The notes: generated by a model not told the origin, from the sequence alone. Counted from the stretch's first letter, positions 54,491 to 62,001 are shown. The stretch is DNA of 64,000 bases from Sphingobacteriaceae bacterium (GCA_016715905.1 JADJXI010000020.1:124001-188000), one strand, 5' to 3'. Numbers and translations: made by a program.

Positions 54491-54931
54491 TTATTTTACT
54501 TGAACACTAACATTAACCGGACCTTCCATAATACACATGGCGTCATTACAAACCATATATTCAATAGTAATCGGTATTTCGAATTGGCTTGCGTTTAATT
54601 TTATTTTTTGCTTGAATTCGGCATGCTCATCAAACACATAAACCTTCGTGTCAAAAGTTTTATCAAATTCCTCTTTTGCCGCACTCTCTTCTGTTTGTCC
54701 AATTAACTCAAATCCCGGATTTATTTTGAATTTAAAAACAGTAGGTATTGGCCCATCAGATGGTTTTTGAGAATAGGTATGCCAACCCTTTTCTATCTCA
54801 GCTTTTATTAAAACTTCACCTTCTTTATCACCGGTTTTTTTAAACTCTGTTAACCATTTCACATGCTTTTCATTTTGTGCAAATGAAAATAGGCTTAATA
54901 AAACAGAAAAAATAATCAGACTTTTTTTCAT
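54491..54931 (-). CDS. Stand-alone DsbD N-terminal domain protein
   Basis: From the ATG at 54931 the protein has 146 residues, with a signal peptide (M-K-K-S-L-I-I-F-S-V-L-L-S-L-F-S-F-A-Q); an upstream ATG would add 22 hydrophobic residues in front of it. The mature part resembles the N-terminal domain of the DsbD encoded next: W-H-T-Y-S-Q-K-P-S-D-G-P-I-P-T-V-F-K-F and the cysteine pair in Y-M-V-C-N-D-A-M-C. It probably works as a periplasmic thiol relay partner of DsbD. The gap to dsbD is 30 bases. Confidence 0.85.
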   Translation of the reverse strand: MKKSLIIFSVLLSLFSFAQNEKHVKWLTEFKKTGDKEGEVLIKAEIEKGWHTYSQKPSDGPIPTVFKFKINPGFELIGQTEESAAKEEFDKTFDTKVYVFDEHAEFKQKIKLNASQFEIPITIEYMVCNDAMCIMEGPVNVSVQVK

Positions 54932-55006
54932 AGCAAGTAAAACTCTAAGTTGAAATAAAAAAGGGAGGAATACAAGAGGCAAAAATAGCTTTAACATTAT
55001 TAAACA

Positions 55007-56956
55007 CTAGTTGCCTAGTTTTTGCATATTCTTATAAAGAATGAATATATCATTTTCAATTTTATAATCTTTAGAATAATCTAGTAAAGCACGGTTAATT
55101 TGATCGGGGCTTGTTTTTTCGATTGGATCATAAGGAATTAATATAGATGGACGAATACTGGGTAAATCCTTACGAAGCGCTTTGCCGTAACCCACCCATG
55201 AATTTATTCCCAATAATACCTTGAAACAATTTATTAAAAAGTTGAATTTATTTTTCTGGAACCAAATCCAAATCCAAAAAAATACAAGTAAAAACAAACT
55301 CACACTAATATCCAATAGTCTTTTTTTCCTTTTGTTTTCAGGTCGCCCTACGTTATTAAAATCAATTACATATAAATCGCCGGCTGTATCAATACTATTG
55401 CTGCCAATAATGGATAAACTTTCGGGAGGTGCTATTTTAAACTCTACCCCTTTAGTTACAAAGGTTACCATTTTATCAATTATTTCTTTTGAAGAAATAT
55501 CTCGGGCACAAAAAATAATTTCCTGAATATTGTGCACATCAATTATTTCATTTATCTGACTGAATTGCCCCAAGTAATTTTCTTTTTTTACCCCATTGCT
55601 TTCTGAGCTTACAAAACCTATAAAGTCAGCTTTTAATTTGGTTTGTTCCAGGATCACTTTCACTCTTTCGTATTCCATTTCACTGCCAATAATGGCAATT
55701 CTGTTGCTCTTATGATAAGCACCCAGTTTGAATTTCTGAATTCCAGTAAAATGATAAATTAATCGTGTAATTAAATAAATCAAAAGTGTGCTAACGGAAC
55801 CTATTAATATTAAAGCTCTTGAAAAGCGATAGTATTCAGGTAATAAAGAGTAAATAATCAGAATCAAGGCCGTGCCCGCAAAAACCCCTCGTACTATTTT
55901 TTTAAGTTTGAGCGGATTATCATAACCGCCGCTTATGTACACAAAGAACATCCAAATAAGTGTATAAACCGGAAAAAATAGATTCACCATTTCATTAGAA
56001 TAAAAATTCGGATAAAGTTTAAAATGGGTTTCGTAAAAATATTTGCAGATAAATAAACCCGAAATAATGAGCGTGAGATCAATCGAAGGAATTAATAATT
56101 GTTTAAAAACTCTAGTTAAGATGGCCGCGCCTGCACGCAAATAAATAGCCAAGTAAATTAGAAATGAAAAACTTCGCGCATGACTTTGCGAAAAATGTTT
56201 TTTGGCAAAAATGGCCATTGCTTTGTAAAAAACAATCACATAATTTACACTACTTTTTTTGGTGCTTTCTCCCTTGTAATGTATGATGTTACTTTCTGCA
56301 AAATAATAATTATTCCATCCGCCTTTGGTAATTCGGTAACTTAAATCAATATCTTCTCCATACATGAAAAAAGTTTCATCCAGGTAACCTATTTTATCCA
56401 GCACTTCCTTGCGCATCATCATAAACGCACCGCTTAACACATCCACTTTATGGTTTTGATTCTTATTTAAAAAAGTTAAATGGTATTGGCCGAATTTTTT
56501 GGAATGAGGAAATAATTTGGCTAGTCCAAAAATCTTATAAAAAGCTACCTGTGGAGTAGGCAGGCCTCTTTTACTTTCCGGTAAAAAATTACCTTTCCCA
56601 TCTAGCATTTTAATTCCCAATCCCCCACAATCTGCGCGCGCCTCCATAAAATCAATACATTTTTGAAAGGTGTCTTCTTGAACCACCGTGTCGGGATTTA
56701 AGAGTAAAACAAATTTTCCTTGCGTCAGCTTTAGGGCTTGGTTATTGGCAACGGCAAAGCCCGTATTTTCCCGATTTGCTATTAAGTGAACTTGAGGAAA
56801 TTTTTCTTTGAGCATTTGCACCGATCCGTCAACCGAGTTGTTATCAACCACAAAAACCTCTGAATCAATGTTCTTAAGGGCTTTGAATACTGAAAATAAA
56901 CACTGTTCTAAAAAGTGTTTAACATTGTAATTAACTATAATAACGCTTAGCTGCAA
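55007..56956 (-). CDS. GT2 glycosyltransferase fused to a degenerate sugar-transferase
   Basis: I start at TTG 56956, giving M-Q-L-S-V-I-I-V-N-Y-N-V, the standard GT2 opening. The longer frame would run through the divergent tRNA-Arg and its promoter. Residues 1-230 are a GT2 domain (N-P-D-T-V-V-Q-E-D, M-Y-G-E-D-I-D-L-S-Y-R). Several membrane segments, a nucleotide-binding fold like that of polyprenyl glycosylphosphotransferases (I-A-I-I-G-S-E-M-E-Y) and a C-terminal K-K-R-L-L-D-I-S-V-S-L-F-L-L membrane segment follow. The catalytic Q-x-R-x-G...K-F-R-S-M region is missing, leaving only S-W-V-G-Y. It probably makes surface polysaccharide. Confidence 0.82.
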   Translation of the reverse strand: MQLSVIIVNYNVKHFLEQCLFSVFKALKNIDSEVFVVDNNSVDGSVQMLKEKFPQVHLIANRENTGFAVANNQALKLTQGKFVLLLNPDTVVQEDTFQKCIDFMEARADCGGLGIKMLDGKGNFLPESKRGLPTPQVAFYKIFGLAKLFPHSKKFGQYHLTFLNKNQNHKVDVLSGAFMMMRKEVLDKIGYLDETFFMYGEDIDLSYRITKGGWNNYYFAESNIIHYKGESTKKSSVNYVIVFYKAMAIFAKKHFSQSHARSFSFLIYLAIYLRAGAAILTRVFKQLLIPSIDLTLIISGLFICKYFYETHFKLYPNFYSNEMVNLFFPVYTLIWMFFVYISGGYDNPLKLKKIVRGVFAGTALILIIYSLLPEYYRFSRALILIGSVSTLLIYLITRLIYHFTGIQKFKLGAYHKSNRIAIIGSEMEYERVKVILEQTKLKADFIGFVSSESNGVKKENYLGQFSQINEIIDVHNIQEIIFCARDISSKEIIDKMVTFVTKGVEFKIAPPESLSIIGSNSIDTAGDLYVIDFNNVGRPENKRKKRLLDISVSLFLLVFFWIWIWFQKNKFNFLINCFKVLLGINSWVGYGKALRKDLPSIRPSILIPYDPIEKTSPDQINRALLDYSKDYKIENDIFILYKNMQKLGN

Positions 56957-56991
56957 AGGGATAAAACGATTGTACGCTAAAATAATTATAA

Positions 56992-57021
56992 TTGTACAGA
57001 TAATTCTTTTTTTTACCTTTG
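56992..57021 (+). promoter_or_regulatory. Promoter of tRNA-Arg
   Basis: TTG at 56992-56994 lies 19 bases before TACCTTTG at 57014-57021, an exact match to the Bacteroidota promoter consensus. The tRNA begins 40 bases after the -7 element. Confidence 0.75.
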
Positions 57022-57060
57022 CAATCCTTAAAAATGTCAATTTAGACGTTATCGGTAAAG

Positions 57061-57134
57061 GGTCCCATAGCTCAACTGGATAGAGCAACGGTTTTCTAAA
57101 CCGTAGGTCGTGGGTTCGAGTCCCGCTGGGACTA
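57061..57134 (+). tRNA. tRNA-Arg (TCT anticodon)
   Basis: A full cloverleaf is readable: acceptor GGTCCCA/TGGGACT (one G-T pair), D arm GCTC/GAGC, anticodon stem ACGGT/ACCGT with loop TTTCTAA (anticodon TCT, reading AGA), T arm GTGGG/CCCGC with TTCGAGT, discriminator A. CCA is not encoded. Its 3' end is the attachment site of the integrated element that follows. Confidence 0.97.
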
Positions 57135-57135
57135 C
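57118..57135. repeat. Left attachment site (att), 18-bp direct repeat
   Basis: GAGTCCCGCTGGGACTAC, covering the 3' side of the T arm and the acceptor stem of tRNA-Arg plus one base, recurs exactly at 61740-61757. A short inverted repeat GACTAC...GTAGTC (57130-57150) overlaps its end and has a counterpart at the right site (61752-61766). Confidence 0.9.
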
Positions 57136-57162
57136 TAATAAAAAGTAGTCAATTTTGTTATA

Positions 57163-57198
57163 AAGCAATGTAATACAATAAGTTACATTGCTTTTTTT
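57163..57198 (+). terminator. Element-borne terminator behind tRNA-Arg
   Basis: A perfect 11-bp stem AAGCAATGTAA/TTACATTGCTT (57163-57173 with 57183-57193) with a 9-base loop is followed by a T-run. It is inside the element, 29 bases after the tRNA, and would terminate tRNA transcription now that the native terminator is displaced. Confidence 0.8.
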
Positions 57199-57217
57199 AT
57201 TTGATTGAAAACACACA

Positions 57218-57237
57218 GTTAAAACATGGTTAAAACA
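57218..57237. repeat. Arm-type repeat, left copy
   Basis: GTTAAAACATGGTTAAAACA occurs here and exactly at 61608-61627. Each is two GTTAAAACA units 11 bases apart. One further unit lies at about 59291. Spaced short repeats near both ends are typical of integrase arm-binding sites. Confidence 0.55.
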
Positions 57238-57546
57238 ATGCTCAATTAGAGTCTTCTATATGTTTAATTTATTAATAGCATTAAACAATAATTTCTTATT
57301 TATCTACTTCTACTAATCATAGATTAATGGATTTGTTTCTGTCTTAATAATTTCTTTTTTTAATTTTTATATTTTCAGTATCAAGCAGTTAATGCACTTT
57401 CTTGCATTGATTTAAATTCTTATTGGTTAATAATCTTTCTTTTTAGGTATATCTTAAATAAGGTTACATCCCTTTTGATGTATTCAGATGCAAATTTTTT
57501 TTGTGTGTTTGAAGATTAAGAAAAAAAACAATTAAATAAATATAAA

Positions 57547-57840
57547 ATGAAAAATGAAGAAGTAATGGCAATAATGCCACAGTCAGAACTAAGTCAGATT
57601 AAAACTGACATTGAGTTCATCAAAGAAACTCTTTCTGCAAAAGGGGAAGAAGATTTTACGAAACAATATATTGATTCTAAAAAAGTCCCAAAGCTTTTGA
57701 ATATAAGCATAAGGACTTGGCAAAATTACAGGGATAATAATGAAATCCCCTTTATACAGTTTGGTCAAAAAATTTGGGTGAAAAGAAAAGACTTAGAAGC
57801 TTTCTTAGAAAAGTATTATATAAACACTAAACAAAAATAA
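57547..57840 (+). CDS. HTH_17 / excisionase-like DNA-binding protein
   Basis: The 97-residue protein has a coiled-coil-like first half and a MerR-type winged helix-turn-helix in the second (residues 46-92): V-P-K-L-L-N-I-S-I-R-T-W-Q-N-Y-R-D, I-P-F-I-Q-F-G-Q-K-I-W-V-K-R-K-D-L-E-A-F-L. Proteins of this type act as excisionases or regulators in Bacteroidota mobile elements. It is the first gene of the plus-strand set, one base before the next. Confidence 0.85.
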   Translation: MKNEEVMAIMPQSELSQIKTDIEFIKETLSAKGEEDFTKQYIDSKKVPKLLNISIRTWQNYRDNNEIPFIQFGQKIWVKRKDLEAFLEKYYINTKQK

Positions 57841-57841
57841 T

Positions 57842-58291
57842 ATGGATAAGACATATATAGAGCCAAGATATTCTTCAATAACTTATGAATTGAAAGAAAG
57901 CACTAAAGCAAGTTATTATTACAAGGAAGGTAAAAAAGGGATATTGCCAAATAGAATTGGCATTGGAAACTTTAGCAATAACAGTTCCTCAGCAATCCAT
58001 AAGTTAAGAATAGTTGAACTAAAAGCAAACTATAAAAAGTTTGAAAATGGGAAATATAAAGGTCTCAACAAAGGTGACTCAATACACACCTCAATTTATC
58101 CTTTAGATATTAATTATAATTTTTCTGGTTATGGGATTCTTGATGAAAGACATAAAATATATGACTTGGTAGTGTTTGAAAACCTAAATACAAAAGTTGT
58201 AACAATTCATCATTTTGAAGGAATGGCAAAGCCTGAGTATCAAAATTTGGTTTGGAGTTTTCTAATTGATAAAAAACAAATTATAGAGTAA
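57842..58291 (+). CDS. Element protein of unknown function
   Basis: The 149-residue protein has no signal peptide, membrane segment or motif I recognise. It is lysine- and tyrosine-rich with several beta-type stretches. It begins one base after the HTH gene stop and 17 bases before the replication-initiator candidate, so it is likely cotranscribed and could help replication or regulation. Confidence 0.55.
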   Translation: MDKTYIEPRYSSITYELKESTKASYYYKEGKKGILPNRIGIGNFSNNSSSAIHKLRIVELKANYKKFENGKYKGLNKGDSIHTSIYPLDINYNFSGYGILDERHKIYDLVVFENLNTKVVTIHHFEGMAKPEYQNLVWSFLIDKKQIIE

Positions 58292-58308
58292 GATTCAATA
58301 AAGCTTTG

Positions 58309-59244
58309 ATGAATTATGATTACATAGAAACTTCAACTTTTGTCAAAAAGGATAAAATCTATTTTGGAGACTTAGAGCCAATATCAGTTAATAGATTTGG
58401 ATGGGAGAATTTTTCTATTAGCCTTAATAACAATTTAATACAAGTGAGATATAATAATGTCAATAATGAGTTAAAGATTCAAGGAAGTTTGCCAAAGTTT
58501 ATTGAAGGACAAAACTATCAGAATGAAAACAATAAAATTTCAGAAGCAATTTATATTCTGTCTGACACAATAGACTTCAATTTATTTGACTCAACTGTTT
58601 TGTGTTTGGAAACAGGAATAACATTTGAGACAATGATTAAGCCAAAATATATTTTCAATAGTCATAGAAAAATTAAAGGAATGAAAACTCAGTTTTATGA
58701 TAAAGGAATTGAATTTAAAGGCAGTTTGCACAATATCAAGTTTTATGATGCTGGATATAGAATGAAGAAGGCTTTAAGTAATGAGATAAGAGAAAACCTA
58801 ACTTATAATAAAGGTTATAACCCTCAAATGGATTATTTAAGATTTGAAATTAAATACAAAAAACCCAGCCATTTTTTTAGAAGGGAAGTAATAGTAAAAT
58901 GTTTATTTGATGAAAAGTTTAATAAAGAATGTAAAATTAATTTAATGGAAGAATACAATAAGATTGTAAAAACAGGTTATTACAAAATTCCGGAAAACAA
59001 AAGGCAATGCAATTTTGAAACTTTAGAATGGATTTTGTTATGTGAAAAAGGCTTAGAGTTTGGCTTTAGCCCAGAAGATTGTTTGAAGTCATTAATCAAT
59101 TCAATACCTGAATCAAATCTGAATAAGGAAGATAAGAAAAACAGAAAGAAAAAAATAAATGCAATTAAAAGGAAAATAAAGGCTAATGAAGGTAGTAGGT
59201 ATGACCTCAGCCAAGAATTAAAAAAAGGTTTGGGATTGCAATAA
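58309..59244 (+). CDS. Candidate phage/plasmid-type replication initiator
   Basis: The 311-residue protein starts at ATG 58309 (a TTG one codon earlier is open). The segment from residue 122 (M-K-T-Q-F-Y-D-K-G-I-E-F-K-G-S-L-H, then I-K-F-Y-D-A-G-Y-R-M-K) followed by Y-L-R-F-E-I-K-Y-K-K-P recalls the core of filamentous-phage gene II/X and RstA-like initiators, in which a Y-D-K and an R-F-E segment are conserved. I see no definite HUH motif. The C-terminus is very basic (K-K-N-R-K-K-K-I-N-A-I-K-R-K-I-K) and could bind DNA. The match is by eye only. Confidence 0.4.
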   Translation: MNYDYIETSTFVKKDKIYFGDLEPISVNRFGWENFSISLNNNLIQVRYNNVNNELKIQGSLPKFIEGQNYQNENNKISEAIYILSDTIDFNLFDSTVLCLETGITFETMIKPKYIFNSHRKIKGMKTQFYDKGIEFKGSLHNIKFYDAGYRMKKALSNEIRENLTYNKGYNPQMDYLRFEIKYKKPSHFFRREVIVKCLFDEKFNKECKINLMEEYNKIVKTGYYKIPENKRQCNFETLEWILLCEKGLEFGFSPEDCLKSLINSIPESNLNKEDKKNRKKKINAIKRKIKANEGSRYDLSQELKKGLGLQ

Positions 59245-59313
59245 CCTTTTACTTAAGATTAAAAAAGGGTAATATACAACCCCATCACATAGTTAAAACA
59301 ATAAATAACAGTT

Positions 59314-59613
59314 ATGCCATTTAAAAAAGGAGATAATAATATAAATAGGGAAGGAAGACCTAAGGGAACTTCTTATGCCATTAAACTAAGGGAACAAATA
59401 ACAGAGTATTGTGAAGCTAACTTGCTTTACTTCCTTGAGGAAATGAAGTCAATGAAGGCTGGTCATGCCAAATCACAGGCTTTTCTTGCATTACTCAATT
59501 TTGCATTACCAAAATTAACAGAGTCAAACTCATACATTGATATTGATAAGCTATCAAATCAAGAATTAGACTCCCTGTTAGAAAGACATTTAAATACTAA
59601 TGAAAATGAATAA
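59314..59613 (+). CDS. Small protein with GRPKG motif (DUF5681-like)
   Basis: The 99-residue protein begins M-P-F-K-K-G-D-N-N-I-N-R-E-G-R-P-K-G-T-S, the same opening as small proteins of the DUF5681 type often found in phage and mobile elements, sometimes as small-terminase-like or DNA-binding partners. The rest is helical. It overlaps the next gene by 14 bases. The function is unknown. Confidence 0.6.
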   Translation: MPFKKGDNNINREGRPKGTSYAIKLREQITEYCEANLLYFLEEMKSMKAGHAKSQAFLALLNFALPKLTESNSYIDIDKLSNQELDSLLERHLNTNENE

Positions 59614-59935
59614 CATTAAAGCTCTTAATCCAGAAGCCAAGAAAAGGCTATTTAAAGCTCTTTTAAAGGGGTTAATTACTAAAAATGACATCAAGGAAGG
59701 GAGTGAGGTAGTAAGGCTTTTAAATCAAAAGTATTGCCTTATTCATATCAAAATGGGAGAAATAAACTCCTATTCCTTTGATGGGAATAAAATTGATGAG
59801 GTTGAATTTAATAGGCTTTCTACATTATCAAAAGCTTTAGGAATTGAAAGTAAGGAAGTAATTGCAGACTTTGGGATAAAAGTAATTGATACAGGTTATC
59901 CCTTAGCCAATTCTGAAGATGAAATAATTTTATAA
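59600..59935 (+). CDS. Element protein of unknown function
   Basis: The 111-residue protein has a basic N-terminal third and an acidic end. No family is recognised. The ATG at 59600 overlaps the previous stop; an ATG at 59606 is equally good. It is the last of the plus-strand gene set. Confidence 0.55.
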   Translation: MKMNNIKALNPEAKKRLFKALLKGLITKNDIKEGSEVVRLLNQKYCLIHIKMGEINSYSFDGNKIDEVEFNRLSTLSKALGIESKEVIADFGIKVIDTGYPLANSEDEIIL

Positions 59936-60003
59936 ATTTCTACGGAAAAAATCAATGAAAGTTTATATTAGAAATATAAGGGAACTATTTAAAATTTGGT
60001 AGC

Positions 60004-60090
60004 ATGGAACTCATTGGATATTTTTATGTAATTGGATGTTTTGGTTTCACTATCACAGGAATTAGAATGGCATTTAATAACAAGGGGTAA
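60004..60090 (+). CDS. Possible 28-residue hydrophobic peptide
   Basis: A short frame encodes M-E-L-I-G-Y-F-Y-V-I-G-C-F-G-F-T-I-T-G-I, a single hydrophobic stretch with a basic tail. A second frame, 29 residues, follows at 60103-60192. Both lie in the gap between the plus-strand genes and the integrase. They may be chance frames; reported because the gap is otherwise unexplained. Confidence 0.2.
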   Translation: MELIGYFYVIGCFGFTITGIRMAFNNKG

Positions 60091-60221
60091 AGGACTTAAA
60101 GGATGGGAGAAATAAAAATGAGTTTGGATGTTAAAGCTCATGTGATAATGACTATAAAAGAATTTTCATTTCGCAAAAATCATTTTAAGTAAGATTCTGA
60201 TATTACAATTGATTTATTAGA

Positions 60222-61598
60222 TCAAATCCCATCAAATGTAGTTTCAAAAGCTTTGTCTAATGATTCATCATCAAGGCTTTTCAAATAGGATTCAGTCTGT
60301 TTAATAGAAGAATGCCTTAGAGCCTTTGAGATATCATAAATTGATACATTTTTGCTTCTTGCCAAATCACTAAAGGTATGTCTGGCAATGTGTGTTGAAA
60401 TTGATTTTTTAATGTCTGCCAATTTCGCAATTTCCTTTAAACATTTATTTATTTCAGCTGTTTTAGTAGACAGCAAATTATCAAATTGTAAGGGGTTTAA
60501 TGCTTCATTTTCCTCATTTAAAAAGGGAAAAATATATTGTTGAGGTTGATTGCTTTTACTTGAATATAAATCCAAAATTTTTAAAGCTTCTTTATTTAAC
60601 ATTACAGAAACATTTTTTTTGTTTTTACCCATTTTATAATTTAATCTCCCTTCTTCTATATTCTCCCATTTAATTTGAAGTAGGTCACCAATCCTTATCC
60701 CAGCATTGAAAAAGCTAAATAAGAAACAGTTTTTTGAATGGAACATCAAAGTACTACTTTCCAATTTAACACCCTTAAATCTTTTTATTTCTTCAATAGA
60801 AAGCTTTGCTTTTTTAGTATCAGAATCTTGTTTTAGTTTGAAAGTAAAAAAGGGGTTTTTTTCTTGTTTGAACAAACCTTCTTTGATTGCTCTATAAAGA
60901 ATAGTTCTAATGCCTTTAAAGTTTTTATGTATTGTATTGGTTTTATTACCCTCTTTTTTCATCCAACCTTCAAATTGCCTTAATAAATCTGGGGTTAAAT
61001 TACTAAATGTTAAATCTTCTTTTTTAATTATTGAGTCATTTTCAATACTTGCATTAGCATCAATAGGATTATGCCTATTTAAAAACTGTTCTAATCTATT
61101 CACAATAGAATTGAATCTTTTATATGACTTTATATTTCCGGAAACCAATTCATCTTTTACAACCTTTTGTGCAAATGATAAGTAACTATCTTTAGAGTAT
61201 TCAAGTCCTGTTTTTTCTCCTTGTTTAAGTAATTTAAATACAAGATTAATATCCTTTAAATGGTTATGTTTCTTAATTTCATCTTTTACTTTTTGTAGTT
61301 TCTCTTCAATTTCTGCATTAATTTTTTTGTTTTTAAGATTCACCCTTACTTTAGAGTATTCCTTTTTCAATGCTTTTAAGCTATCTGAATTGAGTTCAAT
61401 TTGTTGTTTTTCTTTAATTCTGGGTTTAGAACTATATAGGCAAGATGTATTCTTATCCCAATTCTCCTTAAAGCAAGTTTGACCAGTGCTTAGATAAATA
61501 GATTTCCTTAAAGCAGTTACTCTTACTAATATAGGGGATTCTCCATTGGAGTACTTTTTACCTGTAAATAATACATTTTTTACTTTATAATCTGTCAT
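60222..61598 (-). CDS. Tyrosine recombinase / integrase
   Basis: The 458-residue protein has an N-terminal arm-binding region with S-I-Y-L-S-T-G-Q-T-C-F (Arm-DNA-bind type), a SAM-like core-binding domain (about 140-245) and a catalytic domain with R (A-G-I-R-I-G-D-L-L), the H-x-x-R box (I-S-T-H-I-A-R-H-T-F) and the tyrosine (Q-T-E-S-Y-L). All the residues needed for catalysis are present. It is transcribed towards the element's interior and starts 141 bases from the right attachment site; repeats that may be its arm sites overlap its promoter. Confidence 0.95.
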   Translation of the reverse strand: MTDYKVKNVLFTGKKYSNGESPILVRVTALRKSIYLSTGQTCFKENWDKNTSCLYSSKPRIKEKQQIELNSDSLKALKKEYSKVRVNLKNKKINAEIEEKLQKVKDEIKKHNHLKDINLVFKLLKQGEKTGLEYSKDSYLSFAQKVVKDELVSGNIKSYKRFNSIVNRLEQFLNRHNPIDANASIENDSIIKKEDLTFSNLTPDLLRQFEGWMKKEGNKTNTIHKNFKGIRTILYRAIKEGLFKQEKNPFFTFKLKQDSDTKKAKLSIEEIKRFKGVKLESSTLMFHSKNCFLFSFFNAGIRIGDLLQIKWENIEEGRLNYKMGKNKKNVSVMLNKEALKILDLYSSKSNQPQQYIFPFLNEENEALNPLQFDNLLSTKTAEINKCLKEIAKLADIKKSISTHIARHTFSDLARSKNVSIYDISKALRHSSIKQTESYLKSLDDESLDKAFETTFDGI

Positions 61599-61607
61599 AG
61601 TTAAATG

Positions 61608-61627
61608 GTTAAAACATGGTTAAAACA
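61608..61627. repeat. Arm-type repeat, right copy
   Basis: An exact copy of 57218-57237. It lies 9 bases upstream of the integrase start, so integrase binding here could also repress its own gene. Confidence 0.55.
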
Positions 61628-61739
61628 TTACATTCATTCAGTTACTTTTATTTGCTTTCCTTTGTATCTCATATTTGATAATGAAATATGTTTGTTATTG
61701 GAAACTTGCATAAAGGTATGAAAATAAGTGTAAAAAAAG

Positions 61740-61757
61740 GAGTCCCGCTGGGACTAC
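61740..61757. repeat. Right attachment site (att), 18-bp direct repeat
   Basis: Exact copy of 57118-57135. Immediately after it, ACA then GTAGTC complete an inverted repeat with GACTAC (61752-61766). Confidence 0.9.
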
Positions 61758-61770
61758 ACAGTAGTCACAA

Positions 61771-61795
61771 AACCCCGCAAAAGCGGGGTTTTTTT
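61771..61795 (+). terminator. Probable native tRNA-Arg terminator, displaced
   Basis: Perfect 8-bp stem AACCCCGC/GCGGGGTT with a 4-base A loop and a T-run. Joining this sequence to the left tRNA across the 18-bp repeat would put it 37 bases after the tRNA start of the acceptor 3' end, as expected for the uninterrupted locus. Confidence 0.8.
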
Positions 61796-61809
61796 GCATT
61801 AAGTCAATA

Positions 61810-61840
61810 AACGGTAATTAAAAGTTCGCAAATTACCGTT
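61810..61840. repeat. 10-bp inverted repeat of unknown role
   Basis: AACGGTAATT (61810-61819) and AATTACCGTT (61831-61840) flank an 11-base loop. There is no T-run on either side. It lies between the tRNA terminator and the end of the lipoprotein gene and may be a weak terminator or binding site. Confidence 0.4.
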
Positions 61841-62001
61841 GTAATTTACAGAATGGATTAATTAAAAATTGACTTTATAGTTTAAAGGAATTAAGCAATT
61901 AGATTCCTTTCACGTTATTTTAATAAGTTCTTTTTGTCAAGAATTCTGCAATTTTAATAAGGAAAAAGTATGAAGTTTTATGGCCCATCAAGTTTTGACT
62001 G

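Larger units (their letters stand above)
57135..57546. other. Gene-free left end of the integrated element
   Basis: Apart from the terminator at 57163-57198 and the arm-type repeat at 57218-57237, these 412 bases are AT-rich with no open frame of note. The promoter for the five-gene plus-strand set should lie in the last 100 bases, but no exact TAnnTTTG was found. Confidence 0.5.
57118..61757. mobile_element. Compact integrated element at tRNA-Arg, about 4.6 kb
   Basis: The element is bounded by 18-bp direct repeats and encodes, left to right, an HTH/excisionase-like protein, a 149-residue unknown, a 312-residue candidate replication initiator, a GRPKG-motif small protein, a 111-residue unknown and, on the other strand, a tyrosine integrase. 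Its genes are more AT-rich than their surroundings. I see no relaxase, conjugation or capsid gene, so it is a minimal integrative element, a satellite, or an integrated small plasmid. It is inserted between tRNA-Arg and what looks like the native tRNA terminator. Confidence 0.85.
61599..62001. other. Gap with element right end and tRNA terminator
   Basis: These 403 bases hold the arm-type repeat (61608-61627), a 7-bp inverted repeat CATATTT/AAATATG (61670-61690), the right attachment site (61740-61757), a terminator (61771-61795) and a 10-bp inverted repeat (61810-61840). No gene is visible. Confidence 0.7.

Noticed and set aside
56957..57088. N-terminal extension of the GT2 gene beyond 56956
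   Set aside because: It would run through the tRNA-Arg gene and its consensus promoter, and the added residues precede the normal GT2 opening.
57241..57546. Weak inverted repeats (for example TAATC/GATTA near 57315) as a replication origin
   Set aside because: Short and expected by chance in such AT-rich DNA; no iterated or strong hairpin structure could be supported.
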